The notes below the pieces were generated by a model that made no database searches, was not told where the DNA came from, and worked only from the letters and a program-made list of their open reading frames with translations. The position numbers and the translations under genes were made by a program. Below, one piece after another: positions 1-8,498 of a DNA stretch of 64,000 nt. The stretch lies in NCBI RefSeq assembly GCF_000230995.2, contig NC_019973.1, forward strand, positions 124,001 to 188,000, given 5' to 3'. The first letter of the stretch is position 1. Every line of letters starts with the position of its first letter. Source of the stretch: Mesorhizobium australicum WSM2073. Its GTDB lineage: Bacteria > Pseudomonadota > Alphaproteobacteria > Rhizobiales > Rhizobiaceae.

Positions 1-927
1 CAAAAGCAACCCGCCCTGCACGGTGAAATAGTCGCGCTTGGAAATGGCATCGATCATCCACTTGCCGATGCCCGGCCACGAAAAGATGCTCTCGGTCAGG
101 ATGGCGCCGGTCAACAGCGTGCCGACCTGCAGGCCGATCGTGGTGACGACCGGGATCAGCGCGTTGCGGAAGGCATGCAGGCCGATGACGCGCCGCGGCG
201 CCAGGCCCTTGGCGCGCGCGGTGCGCACATAATCCTCGCCCAGCACTTCGAGCATGGCCGAGCGGGTCTGCCTGGCGATGACCGCCAGCGGAATGGTGCC
301 GAGCACGATGGTGGGCAAGATGAGGTGCGACACCGCCGAGCGGAAGGCGCCCTTCTGGCCCGAGATGAGGGAATCGATGGTCATGAAGCCGGTCACCGGC
401 TTGAAGAAATAGAGAAGGTCGATGCGGCCCGAGACCGGCGTCCAGTGCAGCGTGCCGGAAAACACGATGATCAGCAGCAGCCCCCACCAGAAAATTGGCA
501 TGGAATAGCCGGCGAGCGCGGTGCCCATGGTCAGCTGGTCGAACCAGGAGCCGCGGCGGATGGCAGCAAAAATGCCGAAGGCAACACCGAAGATGACGGC
601 GAAGATCATGGCGAAGATGGCGAGTTCGACCGTGGCCGGGAACCGCACCAGGAAATCCTTGAGCACCGGCGTCTTGGTTGAAAACGAGGTGCCGAAATCG
701 CCGCCGAGGATATTGGTCAGATAGGTCAGATACTGTTGCCAGATCGGCAGGTCGAACCCGAACTGGTGCATCAGCGCCGTATGACGTTCGGGCGACAGGC
801 CACGTTCGCCCGCAAGCACCAGCACCGGATCACCGGGCAGGATGCGCACGAAGCCGAAAGCGAGGATGGTTATCCCGATGAAGGTCGGGATGATGAGGGC
901 GAGCTTGCCGAGGATATAACGCAGCAT
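1..927 (-). CDS. dppB: Dipeptide ABC transporter permease DppB (3' end outside window)
   Basis: Inner-membrane permease of a dipeptide-type ABC importer, downstream of and co-directional with dppA. The visible 309 residues start with a membrane helix (MLRYILGKLALIIPTF), then the PGDPV loop at residue 31 and the block GERGLSPERH at 40-49, which matches E. coli DppB closely. The EAA-type loop GLAPRRVIGLHAFRN lies at about residues 241-255, where the permease contacts the ATPase. DppB proteins are about 335 residues, so only the last few dozen are missing beyond the left edge. The gap to dppA is 50 bp, consistent with one operon; dppC and dppDF would lie outside the window. Confidence 0.93.
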   Translation of the reverse strand, partial: MLRYILGKLALIIPTFIGITILAFGFVRILPGDPVLVLAGERGLSPERHTALMHQFGFDLPIWQQYLTYLTNILGGDFGTSFSTKTPVLKDFLVRFPATVELAIFAMIFAVIFGVAFGIFAAIRRGSWFDQLTMGTALAGYSMPIFWWGLLLIIVFSGTLHWTPVSGRIDLLYFFKPVTGFMTIDSLISGQKGAFRSAVSHLILPTIVLGTIPLAVIARQTRSAMLEVLGEDYVRTARAKGLAPRRVIGLHAFRNALIPVVTTIGLQVGTLLTGAILTESIFSWPGIGKWMIDAISKRDYFTVQGGLLL

Positions 928-977
928 GGCGGGCGAGGTGGGGCGGCGCCTTGTGGCGCCGCCCCGTTTCGCGAACC

Positions 978-2570
978 TTATTCGGCGATATCGACGCCGT
1001 CAAAGCGATGGATACCGAGCGGATCCATCGCAAAGCCGGAGACGGTTTTCTGCATCGGCATGAACACCTTGGAGTGGGCGAGCGTCGCCCACGGTGCCTG
1101 CTCCTTGAAGATGACCTGTGCCTGTTCGTAGAGCTTGGTGCGCTCGGCCTGGTCGGAAACCGTCTTGGCCTTGTTGATGAGCGCATCGAAGTCCTTGTTG
1201 CACCATTCCGCGCGGTTGTTCGAACCGACGGAAGCGCAGCTCAGGAGCACGCCGAGGAAGTTGTCCGGATCGCCATTGTCGCCGGTCCAGCCGACGATGA
1301 CGGCGCCGTCGTGATCGACCGCGGAAGCGCGCTTGAGGTATTCACCCCAATCGTAGCTGACGATGTTGACCGTGACGCCGACCTTTGCGAAGTCCGCCTG
1401 GATCAGTTCGGCGGTGCGGCGCGCGTTCGGCATGTACGGGCGCGAGACGGGCATCGCCCAGACGTTCATCTTGAGGTCCTTGACGCCGGCCTCTTCAAGC
1501 ATCTTCTTGGCCGCGTCCGGATCGTACGGATCGTCCTTCACGTCCTTGTTGTAGGACCACATGGTCGGCGGGATCGGGTTGATCGCCACCTGGCCGGCGC
1601 CCTGGAACACGGCGTCGATGATGGCCTTCTTGTTGATGGCCATGTTGAGCGCCTTGCGGACACGCACGTCGTCGAACGGCTTCTGCTGGGTGTTGTACAT
1701 CAGCGCGCCGACGTTGAGGCCTTCCTGCTCCGCGACCGTCAGGTTCGCATCAGCCTGCAGGCCGGCAATGTCGGCCGGTGCCGGATAGGACATGATGTTG
1801 CATTCGCCGGCCTTCAGCTTCTGCGCGCGCACCGCCGGATCGGTGGTGATGGCGAAGACCAGATCGTCGATCTTCTGCTTGCCGCCCCAATAGTCCGGGT
1901 TGGCCTTGTAGCGGATGGCGGCATCGGTCTGGTAGTCGACGAAGATGAACGGCCCAGTGCCGACCGGCTTTTGGTTGAACAGTTCAGGCGTCTTGTCGGC
2001 CTGCAGCTTGTCGGCATATTCCTTCGAGACGATCGAGGCGAAATCCATGCCCAGCGTCGGAATGAAGGTGATCGCCGGTTCCTTGAGGGTGAACTTCACC
2101 GTCAGGTCGTCGACCTTCTCGACCTTGGTGATGTTGTCGCCGAACTGGTCATTGTAATACTGGTAGGCAATGCCCGGTATGTACTGGAACCAGGGGCCGT
2201 TCTTGTCGACCTGGCGCTCGAAAGAGAACACCACGTCGTCGGCGTTCAGGTCGCGGGTCGGGGTGAAGTAGTCGGTGGGCGCGAACTTGACGCCCTTGCG
2301 CAGCTTGAAGGTATATTCCTTGCCGTCGTCGGAAATGGTCCAGCTGTCCGCCAGGCCGGGCGAAACCGAGGTCTTGCCGTGATCGAATTCGACAAGGCGA
2401 TTGAAGACGGTACGCGAGGACGCGTCGAATGTCTGGCCCGCGGTATACGGCGCCGGGTCGAAACCCTCCGGCGACGCTTCAGCGCAATAGACCAGAGTTT
2501 TCGCGTTGGCCACGCCGCCCAGGACGCTTGCAGCCAGCAACGCGGCTGCAAAAGTCAATTTCTTCTTCAT
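978..2570 (-). CDS. dppA: Dipeptide ABC transporter periplasmic substrate-binding protein DppA
   Basis: Family 5 extracellular solute-binding protein (530 aa) that delivers dipeptides to the DppBC permease. It begins with a Sec signal peptide, MKKKLTFAAALLAASVLGGVANA, shown here only to mark cleavage after about residue 23. The mature start KTLVYCAEASPEGFDP, the block LNADDVVFSFERQ and the segment WTGDNGDPDNFLG are close to E. coli DppA. The chosen ATG has GGGAG seven bases upstream; an in-frame upstream ATG at 2633 would put charged residues before the signal peptide and is not preferred. A heme- or tripeptide-binding variant cannot be excluded, but DppA is the best match. Confidence 0.93.
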   Translation of the reverse strand: MKKKLTFAAALLAASVLGGVANAKTLVYCAEASPEGFDPAPYTAGQTFDASSRTVFNRLVEFDHGKTSVSPGLADSWTISDDGKEYTFKLRKGVKFAPTDYFTPTRDLNADDVVFSFERQVDKNGPWFQYIPGIAYQYYNDQFGDNITKVEKVDDLTVKFTLKEPAITFIPTLGMDFASIVSKEYADKLQADKTPELFNQKPVGTGPFIFVDYQTDAAIRYKANPDYWGGKQKIDDLVFAITTDPAVRAQKLKAGECNIMSYPAPADIAGLQADANLTVAEQEGLNVGALMYNTQQKPFDDVRVRKALNMAINKKAIIDAVFQGAGQVAINPIPPTMWSYNKDVKDDPYDPDAAKKMLEEAGVKDLKMNVWAMPVSRPYMPNARRTAELIQADFAKVGVTVNIVSYDWGEYLKRASAVDHDGAVIVGWTGDNGDPDNFLGVLLSCASVGSNNRAEWCNKDFDALINKAKTVSDQAERTKLYEQAQVIFKEQAPWATLAHSKVFMPMQKTVSGFAMDPLGIHRFDGVDIAE

Positions 2571-3036
2571 TGAGCACTCCCTGATGTTCTTCCAAGCCCC
2601 TCTATCAGGCTCGCGAAGCGCGCATATAAGCACCGTTTTTCCGGGTTTGGAACACCCCGTTTGCTTACCCCGCGGGAAGCAGGAAAAAAATCCGCAATTT
2701 TGTTAAATGGCAGAAAAAATTAGCACTTTTTTCTATTCACGATATTATTAACGACCGCATTTTTTTATTGATCAGACGTCCGGCGACAAGGGTGCCGCGC
2801 CCTGTATTCATCCGCCGCCGGTGCGGAAAGATGCCGTTCCAGCCGTGGCCGGCGGGAAAGGTTTTCGGCGGCAAATCTTTCGGCATCCTGCCGCTAGGGC
2901 AAGACTTGCACCGCCGCCGATAGAGGCAATACATAGATAGACAGCTGGCGGCAGCGGAGGGACGTCTCCATCAATCTGGAGGCGGCGCGGTAGGGCCCAG
3001 CGAGAACAGGCGACCAGGGTTGTCGAGGAGGAACGG
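2571..3036. other. Intergenic region between dppA and the acyl-CoA ligase gene
   Basis: 466 bases with no convincing gene. The stretch 2690-2770 is strikingly AT-rich for this genome, with several A and T runs, and lies 120-200 bases upstream of dppA; it is the likely promoter and regulatory region of dppA. The right part holds the leader of the ligase gene, ending in a strong GAGGAGG ribosome-binding site at 3025-3032. Small reading frames here lack codon bias and homology that I can recognise. Confidence 0.6.
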
Positions 3037-5061
3037 GTGGCAAAAGCATCGAAGGCCCCGGTGAAAGCGTCCGTTAAGGCGAGGCCTAGACCAGCCGCAG
3101 GCGACGACGGGCAAGGCAAGGCCGCGGGCAAGGCCGCGACCGCGAAGGCGGCGGCCGGCAAGAAAGCACCCGCGGCAAAAACCGTGGCCACCGCCAGGAC
3201 CGCCGCGAAGCCGGCGTCGAAGGCCGCGCCGACAAAGGCACCCGCGACCAAGCCCGGATCGGGCAAGGCCGGAACGGGCAAAACCGCGACGACGAAGAGT
3301 TCGCCACCGGCGAAGACTGCACCGGTCTCCAAGCCAGCGACAGCGGCCAGCCAACGGCTGCCGAAGGCGCTCACCGAACTCGCCGCCGGCCTGCCGCAAA
3401 AGCCATGGCTCAACAGCTATCCCAAGAACATGCCGGCCGAGATCGGCGCCCTTCCCTACGGTTCCATCGGCGACTTCCTCGTTGGCGCCTGCAAGCAGTT
3501 CGCCGGCCAGCCGGCTTTCACGTGCATGGGCAAGTCCATCACCTACGCGCAGCTCGAACAGTCTTCGGCGGCCTTCGGTGCCTACCTACAGTCCACAGGA
3601 TTGCAGAAGGGCGCGCGTGTCGCCCTGATGATGCCGAACGTGCTGCAGTATCCCATAGCGATGATGGCGGTCGCCCGCGCCGGCTTTACGGTGGTGAACG
3701 TCAATCCGCTCTACACGCCGCGCGAACTGGAGCATCAGCTCAAGGATTCCGGGGCACAGGCCATCGTCATCCTCGAAAACTTCGCCAACACCCTGCAGGC
3801 GGTCGTCGCCAGGACCTCGGTCAAGCACATCGTCGTCGCGGCCATGGGCGACCTGCTCGGCGGCCTGAAGGGCTCGATCGTCAATCTGGTCGTGCGCCGC
3901 GTCAAGAAGATGGTGCCGGCCTGGTCATTGCCTGGCCATGTCAAGTTCAACGCGGCCCTCAAGGCTGGCCGCGGCATGGCTTTCAAGCCGGCCACGGTGG
4001 CCGCCAGCGATGTCGCCTTTCTGCAATATACCGGCGGCACCACCGGAATCTCGAAAGGCGCGACCCTCTCGCACAGCAATGTGCTGGCCAATGTCGCGCA
4101 GAATGCGCTGTGGCTGCAGGACGCCTACACCGTCAAGCCAAAGCCGGCGCATCTCAACCTCGTCTGCGCACTGCCGCTCTACCATATCTTCGCGCTGACG
4201 GTGAATGCGCTGATGGGCATGCAGATGGGCGGCCAGAACATACTGATCCCCAATCCGCGCGACATTCCCGGCTTCGTCAAGGAAATGGGCAAGTATCCGA
4301 TCCATATCTTTCCGGGCCTCAACACGCTGTTCAACGCGCTGCTCAACAATGAGGACTTTCGCAAGCTCGACTTCAAGCCGCTGCTCTTGACGCTTGGCGG
4401 CGGCATGGCGGTACAGAAGGGTGTCGCCGAGCGCTGGAAGGCGCTGACCGGTTGCCCCATCAGCGAAGGCTACGGTCTTTCGGAGACCTCGCCGGTGGCG
4501 ACGGCCAACAAGTTCAGCTCCGGCGAGTTCACCGGCACGATCGGCCTGCCGCTGCCCTCGACCGAAATCGCCATTCGCGACGACGACGGCAACAACGTAC
4601 CGCTCGGCGAAGTCGGTGAGATCTGCATCAGGGGACCGCAGGTGATGGCCGGTTACTGGAACCGGCCGGACGAGACCGCCAGGGTGATGACCAAGGACGG
4701 CTTCTTCAAGTCCGGCGACATGGGCTTCATGGACGATCGCGGCTTTACCAAGATCGTCGACCGCAAGAAGGACATGATCCTCGTCTCCGGCTTCAACGTC
4801 TATCCGACCGAACTCGAGGAAGTCGTGGCGGCGCATCCCGGCGTGCTCGAAGTGGCGGCGATCGGCGTGCCGGACGAGCATTCGGGCGAAGTGCCGAAAC
4901 TGTTCATCGTCAAGAAAGACCCAGCCCTGACCGCTGAGGCCATCACCGCCTTTTGCCGCGAGAACCTGACCGGCTACAAGCGGCCCAGATACATCGAGTT
5001 CAGGACCGAACTGCCGAAGACGCCGGTCGGCAAGATCCTGCGGCGGGCGCTGCGCGAATAG
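3037..5061 (+). CDS. AMP-forming acyl-CoA ligase (PimA/FadD type) with Lys/Ala/Pro-rich N-terminal tail
   Basis: Activates a long-chain or dicarboxylic acid to its CoA thioester with ATP, feeding beta-oxidation. GTG start with GAGGAGG seven bases upstream. Residues 1 to about 108 are a basic tail rich in K, A, P and T, resembling histone H1 C-terminal tails; the catalytic domain follows from KPWLNSYPKNMPAEIGALP. The phosphate loop YTGGTTGISKGA starts at residue 331, GYGLSET at 478, and GDMGFMDDRG at 560 precedes the hinge and the C-terminal PKTPVGKILRR with the adenylation lysine. The ligase domain resembles rhizobial PimA-type dicarboxylate-CoA ligases and FadD; the substrate cannot be fixed from sequence. 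Its stop overlaps the next start by one base. Confidence 0.9.
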   Translation: MAKASKAPVKASVKARPRPAAGDDGQGKAAGKAATAKAAAGKKAPAAKTVATARTAAKPASKAAPTKAPATKPGSGKAGTGKTATTKSSPPAKTAPVSKPATAASQRLPKALTELAAGLPQKPWLNSYPKNMPAEIGALPYGSIGDFLVGACKQFAGQPAFTCMGKSITYAQLEQSSAAFGAYLQSTGLQKGARVALMMPNVLQYPIAMMAVARAGFTVVNVNPLYTPRELEHQLKDSGAQAIVILENFANTLQAVVARTSVKHIVVAAMGDLLGGLKGSIVNLVVRRVKKMVPAWSLPGHVKFNAALKAGRGMAFKPATVAASDVAFLQYTGGTTGISKGATLSHSNVLANVAQNALWLQDAYTVKPKPAHLNLVCALPLYHIFALTVNALMGMQMGGQNILIPNPRDIPGFVKEMGKYPIHIFPGLNTLFNALLNNEDFRKLDFKPLLLTLGGGMAVQKGVAERWKALTGCPISEGYGLSETSPVATANKFSSGEFTGTIGLPLPSTEIAIRDDDGNNVPLGEVGEICIRGPQVMAGYWNRPDETARVMTKDGFFKSGDMGFMDDRGFTKIVDRKKDMILVSGFNVYPTELEEVVAAHPGVLEVAAIGVPDEHSGEVPKLFIVKKDPALTAEAITAFCRENLTGYKRPRYIEFRTELPKTPVGKILRRALRE

Positions 5062-5786
5062 TGGGTCTCGCCAAGGACGATACGCCGGACCGGCGCCCGC
5101 GCCTCGACCCGGCGGAATTCATCAAGGCGAACATGCGCCTGACATCGGTGCCGGCGCTTCCCGAAATCTGGCTTTATACCGCCCACCCGAGCAGCGGGCT
5201 GAGGCGCCTTGTCGAAGGCCATGACGCCGATTCCCAGGAGCCGCAGCCGCCCTATTGGGCCTATGCTTGGGCAGGCGGCGCCGTGCTGGCGCGCTATGTG
5301 CTGGACCATCCGGAGATCGTGGCGGGCCGCCGCGTGCTCGACCTTGGAGCAGGCTCCGGCATTGTCGGCATTGCCGCGGGAAAGGCCGGCGCGTGTGAGG
5401 TGATGGCCACCGAGGTCGATCGGAACGGTGTTGCCGCGCTGGCGCTGAATGCAGCGGCCAATGGCGTCACGATCACGATAATGGGGAACGACATCACCAC
5501 CGGGCCACCGCCCGCCGTGGACCTGGTGCTCGCCGGCGACGTGTTCTACGGGCAAGGTGTCGCCTTGGGGATGATGCCTTTCCTCGACCGCTGCCTCGCC
5601 GCCGGCATCGAGGTGCTGGTCGGCGATCCGGGCCGGGCCTATCTGCCCCGCTCGCGGCTGCGGCTGCTTGCCGAATACAAGGTGCCGGATTTCGGCGAGG
5701 CGAAAGACGCCGCGCTGAAGCCGAGCGCTGTCTTTCGCCTCCAGCCCGAACAGTACGCCGCCCTGCCGATCAGACCGTCTCCTTGA
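5061..5786 (+). CDS. EtfB-lysine-methyltransferase-like class I SAM methyltransferase
   Basis: Seven-beta-strand methyltransferase of 241 aa. The SAM-binding motif LDLGAGSGIVG begins at about residue 93, an acidic residue follows in ATEVDRNG, and LVLAGDVFYG is the post-II/motif III region. The late motif LVGDPGRAYLPRSRL, together with PPYWAYAWAGG ahead of the SAM site, is characteristic of the METTL20/ETFBKMT group, whose members trimethylate lysines of the electron-transfer flavoprotein beta subunit. The assignment is by motif resemblance. The GTG start shares its G with the TAG of the upstream acyl-CoA ligase (TAGTG), implying translational coupling and a shared fatty-acid-oxidation role. 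An alternative ATG at 5132 would shorten it by 24 residues. The 3' end overlaps the convergent phosphatase gene by 17 bases. Confidence 0.75.
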   Translation: MGLAKDDTPDRRPRLDPAEFIKANMRLTSVPALPEIWLYTAHPSSGLRRLVEGHDADSQEPQPPYWAYAWAGGAVLARYVLDHPEIVAGRRVLDLGAGSGIVGIAAGKAGACEVMATEVDRNGVAALALNAAANGVTITIMGNDITTGPPPAVDLVLAGDVFYGQGVALGMMPFLDRCLAAGIEVLVGDPGRAYLPRSRLRLLAEYKVPDFGEAKDAALKPSAVFRLQPEQYAALPIRPSP

Positions 5787-6501
5787 CCCGCGTCGAAAGG
5801 AAATCCGGCAGATCGGCAACCGAATCCAGGATGACATCGGCGATCTCGGCCAGCGATTCGCGCGTGCCGGTGCCGGAGAGCACGCCCACCGCCAGGCCGC
5901 AGCCGCCGGCACGCGCCATTTCGAGATCGTGCCTGTTGTCGCCGACCATGGCGATCTCAGACGGCTTGAGCCCCGTAAGATCGCAAAAGGCCTGGATGGT
6001 GTCGGGGGCGGGCTTGGGGTTGGCCACCGCGTCATAGCCATAGGCGGCTTCGAACAGTTGCGCGACACCCAGCGTGACAAGCGTCTTTTCCGCGCCGCTG
6101 GTCGAATCGTTGGTGGCGACGCCAAGCCGGTAGGACCGCCTGTGCAGCAGAGCCAGCGTGTCGGCGATGCCCGGCAGCGCCACCGCCATCGTCGAGCCCT
6201 GCACCGAGGTGATCTCGTTGAAACGGGCAACGGCCAGCATCTGGTCTTCGTTGGACAGGCGCGGGAACCACAGTTCGACAACGTCGAGATTGGTGCCGGA
6301 GGCAAAGATGGAATCGGGCTTGAAGCGCCGGTTGGCGAAATCGAAGCCCGCGGCCGCGAGCAGCCTGTCGGCTTTCCAGCGGTCGCCGTCGGCCGCGTCC
6401 ATGGCCATGAAGTCGGCGACGCCGAGCCAGGTCGCGTTGAAGTCGACAAGCGTTCCGTCCTTGTCGAACAATATCCCCTTGATGTCAGCCAAGCGCTTCA
6501 C
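5770..6501 (-). CDS. HAD-superfamily phosphatase, phosphoglycolate-phosphatase-like
   Basis: Cytosolic haloacid-dehalogenase-fold phosphohydrolase of 243 aa. The nucleophile motif is [10 protein letters not shown] (D13 and D15), motif II is ATNDST, the motif III lysine is in NPKPAPD and the acidic motif IV is [10 protein letters not shown]. The helical cap between motifs I and II fits subfamily IA, which includes phosphoglycolate phosphatase, but the true substrate is not determined. I chose the GTG start at 6501 because it overlaps the pgi stop codon in a GTGA junction, indicating translational coupling with pgi. Longer starts would run deep into pgi and encode sequence that is unlike the family. 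Confidence 0.85.
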   Translation of the reverse strand: MKRLADIKGILFDKDGTLVDFNATWLGVADFMAMDAADGDRWKADRLLAAAGFDFANRRFKPDSIFASGTNLDVVELWFPRLSNEDQMLAVARFNEITSVQGSTMAVALPGIADTLALLHRRSYRLGVATNDSTSGAEKTLVTLGVAQLFEAAYGYDAVANPKPAPDTIQAFCDLTGLKPSEIAMVGDNRHDLEMARAGGCGLAVGVLSGTGTRESLAEIADVILDSVADLPDFLSTRVKETV

Positions 6502-8141
6502 TCCGAACCACGCAATTGGTGGATGCGTTCCACAAGGCCCCTGGTCGAGGCGTCCCGGTTTGCGGCGCTTTCCTTGCCTTCCACGACAGGCAGGAGGCCG
6601 GTGGCCAATTCCTTGCCGAGTTCGACGCCCCACTGGTCGAAGGAGTTGATGTTGAACAGCGTGCCCTCGACGAAGACGCGGTGCTCGTAAAGCGTGATCA
6701 GCCGGCCGAAGGTGCGCGGGTCGAGCTTGCGGTAGAGAATGGTCACCGAGGGCCGGTTGCCGGAGAAGACACGATGCGGCGCGATACGGTCGACATCGGC
6801 CGGCTTCATGCCCTTGGCCAGCATCTGCGCGCGCGCCTCTTCCAGCGTACGGCCCTTCATCAGCGCTTCCGACTGCGCCAGGCAGTTGGCGAGCAGCAGG
6901 TCATGCTGATGCTTGAGATCAGGCTCGTGGCCGACGGCGGCGGCCAGGAACTCGACGGGGATCAAATCGGTGCCCTGGTGCAGCAGCTGGAAAAAAGCGT
7001 GCTGGCCGTTGGTGCCTGGCTCGCCCCAGACCAGCGGCCCGGTCGGCGTCGTCACCGGAGTACCGTCAAGGGTAACGCTCTTACCGTTCGATTCCATGTC
7101 GAGCTGCTGCAGATAGGCCGGCAGCCTGGACAGGCGCTGATCGTAGGGGATGACCGCGCGGGCCGGATAGCCGCAGACCACGCGGTGCCACCAGCCGACC
7201 AGCCCGAGGAGCGCCGGCAGGTTTTTCTGGAGCGGCGCGGTGCGGAAGTGTTCGTCCATTTCGTGCGCGCCGTCGAGGAAGGCGCGAAAGTTCCTCGGGC
7301 CGACGGCGATCATGACCGGCAGGCCGATCGCGCCCCACAGCGAATAGCGGCCGCCGACCCAGTCCCAGAAGCCGAAGACGCGATCCGGCTCGATGCCGAA
7401 CTTGGCCACCAGGTCGAGCGCGGTCGAGACGGCGGCGAAATGCTTGCCCACGGCCTCCTTGCCGAGCGCCTTCTGCACCCAGTCGCGCGCCGTCTGCGCA
7501 TTGGTCATCGTCTCGACCGTGGTGAAAGTCTTGGAGGCAATGATGAACAGCGTGGTTTCGGCGGACAGCCCCTTCAGCGTGTCGTGGATGTGAGCGCCGT
7601 CAATGTTGGAGACATAGTGGGCGCGCGGGCCGTCATGATAGGGGGCGAGCGCCAGCGTCGCCATGGCCGGACCAAGGTCGGAGCCGCCAATGCCGATGTT
7701 GACGATATCGGTGATCTTCTTGCCGGTGGCGCCTGTTGCCTTGCCGGAGCGAATGGCATCGGCGAAGGCGCCCATGGCGTCGAGCACGGATATGACATCC
7801 GCCTTGACGTCCTGGCCGTCAACCGTGACGCCCTTGCCGCTCAGGTTGCGCAGCGCCGTGTGCAGGACGGCGCGGTCTTCGGTGATGTTGATCTTCTTGC
7901 CGGCGAACATGGCGGCGCGACGGCCTTCGAGATCGGCTGCGGCGGCGAGCTTCTCAAGGAAATCCATGGTCGTCGCGTCGACGGCGCATTTCGACCAGTC
8001 GAGCAGGAGGTCGCCGTCAGCGGCGGAGAATGTCTTGAAGCGCTGTGGATCGGCGGCAAAGGCCTGGCGCATGTCGCCCGGGGCCGCGGCGCGATGGTCG
8101 CGCAGGGCGGCAAGCTGTTTCTGGAAGGCTGACTGATCCAC
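6498..8141 (-). CDS. pgi: Glucose-6-phosphate isomerase
   Basis: Interconverts glucose 6-phosphate and fructose 6-phosphate in the cytosol. The 547-residue protein is of normal length for bacterial Pgi and carries both family signatures: [16 protein letters not shown] and the C-terminal [16 protein letters not shown] with the catalytic lysine. The catalytic glutamate is in MESNGKS and the catalytic histidine in [11 protein letters not shown]. The GTG start ([10 protein letters not shown]) has AGGAG nine bases upstream; an upstream ATG at 8174 adds eleven basic residues and lacks a site. It overlaps the HAD phosphatase gene by four bases, so the two are probably one transcript. Confidence 0.95.
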   Translation of the reverse strand: MDQSAFQKQLAALRDHRAAAPGDMRQAFAADPQRFKTFSAADGDLLLDWSKCAVDATTMDFLEKLAAAADLEGRRAAMFAGKKINITEDRAVLHTALRNLSGKGVTVDGQDVKADVISVLDAMGAFADAIRSGKATGATGKKITDIVNIGIGGSDLGPAMATLALAPYHDGPRAHYVSNIDGAHIHDTLKGLSAETTLFIIASKTFTTVETMTNAQTARDWVQKALGKEAVGKHFAAVSTALDLVAKFGIEPDRVFGFWDWVGGRYSLWGAIGLPVMIAVGPRNFRAFLDGAHEMDEHFRTAPLQKNLPALLGLVGWWHRVVCGYPARAVIPYDQRLSRLPAYLQQLDMESNGKSVTLDGTPVTTPTGPLVWGEPGTNGQHAFFQLLHQGTDLIPVEFLAAAVGHEPDLKHQHDLLLANCLAQSEALMKGRTLEEARAQMLAKGMKPADVDRIAPHRVFSGNRPSVTILYRKLDPRTFGRLITLYEHRVFVEGTLFNINSFDQWGVELGKELATGLLPVVEGKESAANRDASTRGLVERIHQLRGSE

Positions 8142-8498
8142 TGGCGGGGACTCCTGGCGTTTTCGACGCACCATATCAGACCGGATGTTTCCGGCGCGTG
8201 TCGTCGCGCCCCAACTATTGAGCCGAAATCCATCCGGTCAATACGCGGCGATGACGCAGCACATCACGATGCGATGACACAATGTGTCGAGCAAGGAGGC
8301 GGGTATCGAGCGGGGAGGTGGTTATCGAGCAGGGAGATGAGTATCGAGCAGCGAGGGGCCGCGCCTATTTCGAGCTTGAAGGATCACTGGCATAAATCCC
8401 AAAGATCAGAAAAATTGATTGGCGCAACCCCTTGTGCCACGGTTACGTTCGGCTGGTCCAGCAAAGCGAAAAAAGCTGGCCATCGAGGAACATCTTCC
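8142..8498. promoter_or_regulatory. Divergent promoter region between pgi and the MocR regulator gene
   Basis: 357 bases without a supported gene. It must contain the promoters of both divergent genes. It holds a 13-bp perfect dyad, GACACAATGTGTC, at 8276-8288 and four direct repeats of 19 bp at 8285-8360, described separately. A frame open from 8274 into the regulator gene encodes a sequence with no resemblance to MocR proteins and is treated as leader. Confidence 0.6.
8285..8360 (+). repeat. Four tandem 19-bp direct repeats, candidate MocR binding sites
   Basis: Units start at 8285, 8304, 8323 and 8342, exactly 19 bp apart. Each has the core TRTCGAGCRNSGAG: TGTCGAGCAAGGAG, TATCGAGCGGGGAG, TATCGAGCAGGGAG and TATCGAGCAGCGAG. 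The array lies 139 bp before the MocR gene start. MocR/PdxR-type regulators are known to bind direct repeats, so autoregulation is plausible but inferred. Confidence 0.7.

Noticed and set aside
951..2573. A 540-codon open frame on the plus strand opposite dppA
   Set aside because: The dppA reading matches its family throughout; the plus-strand frame has no recognisable domain.
6516..8132. A 538-codon open frame antisense to pgi
   Set aside because: pgi motifs are complete on the other strand and the frame has no domain.
8274..8498. N-terminal extension of the MocR protein
   Set aside because: The extension translates the 19-bp repeats and has no resemblance to MocR N-termini, while the ATG at 8499 has a good ribosome-binding site.
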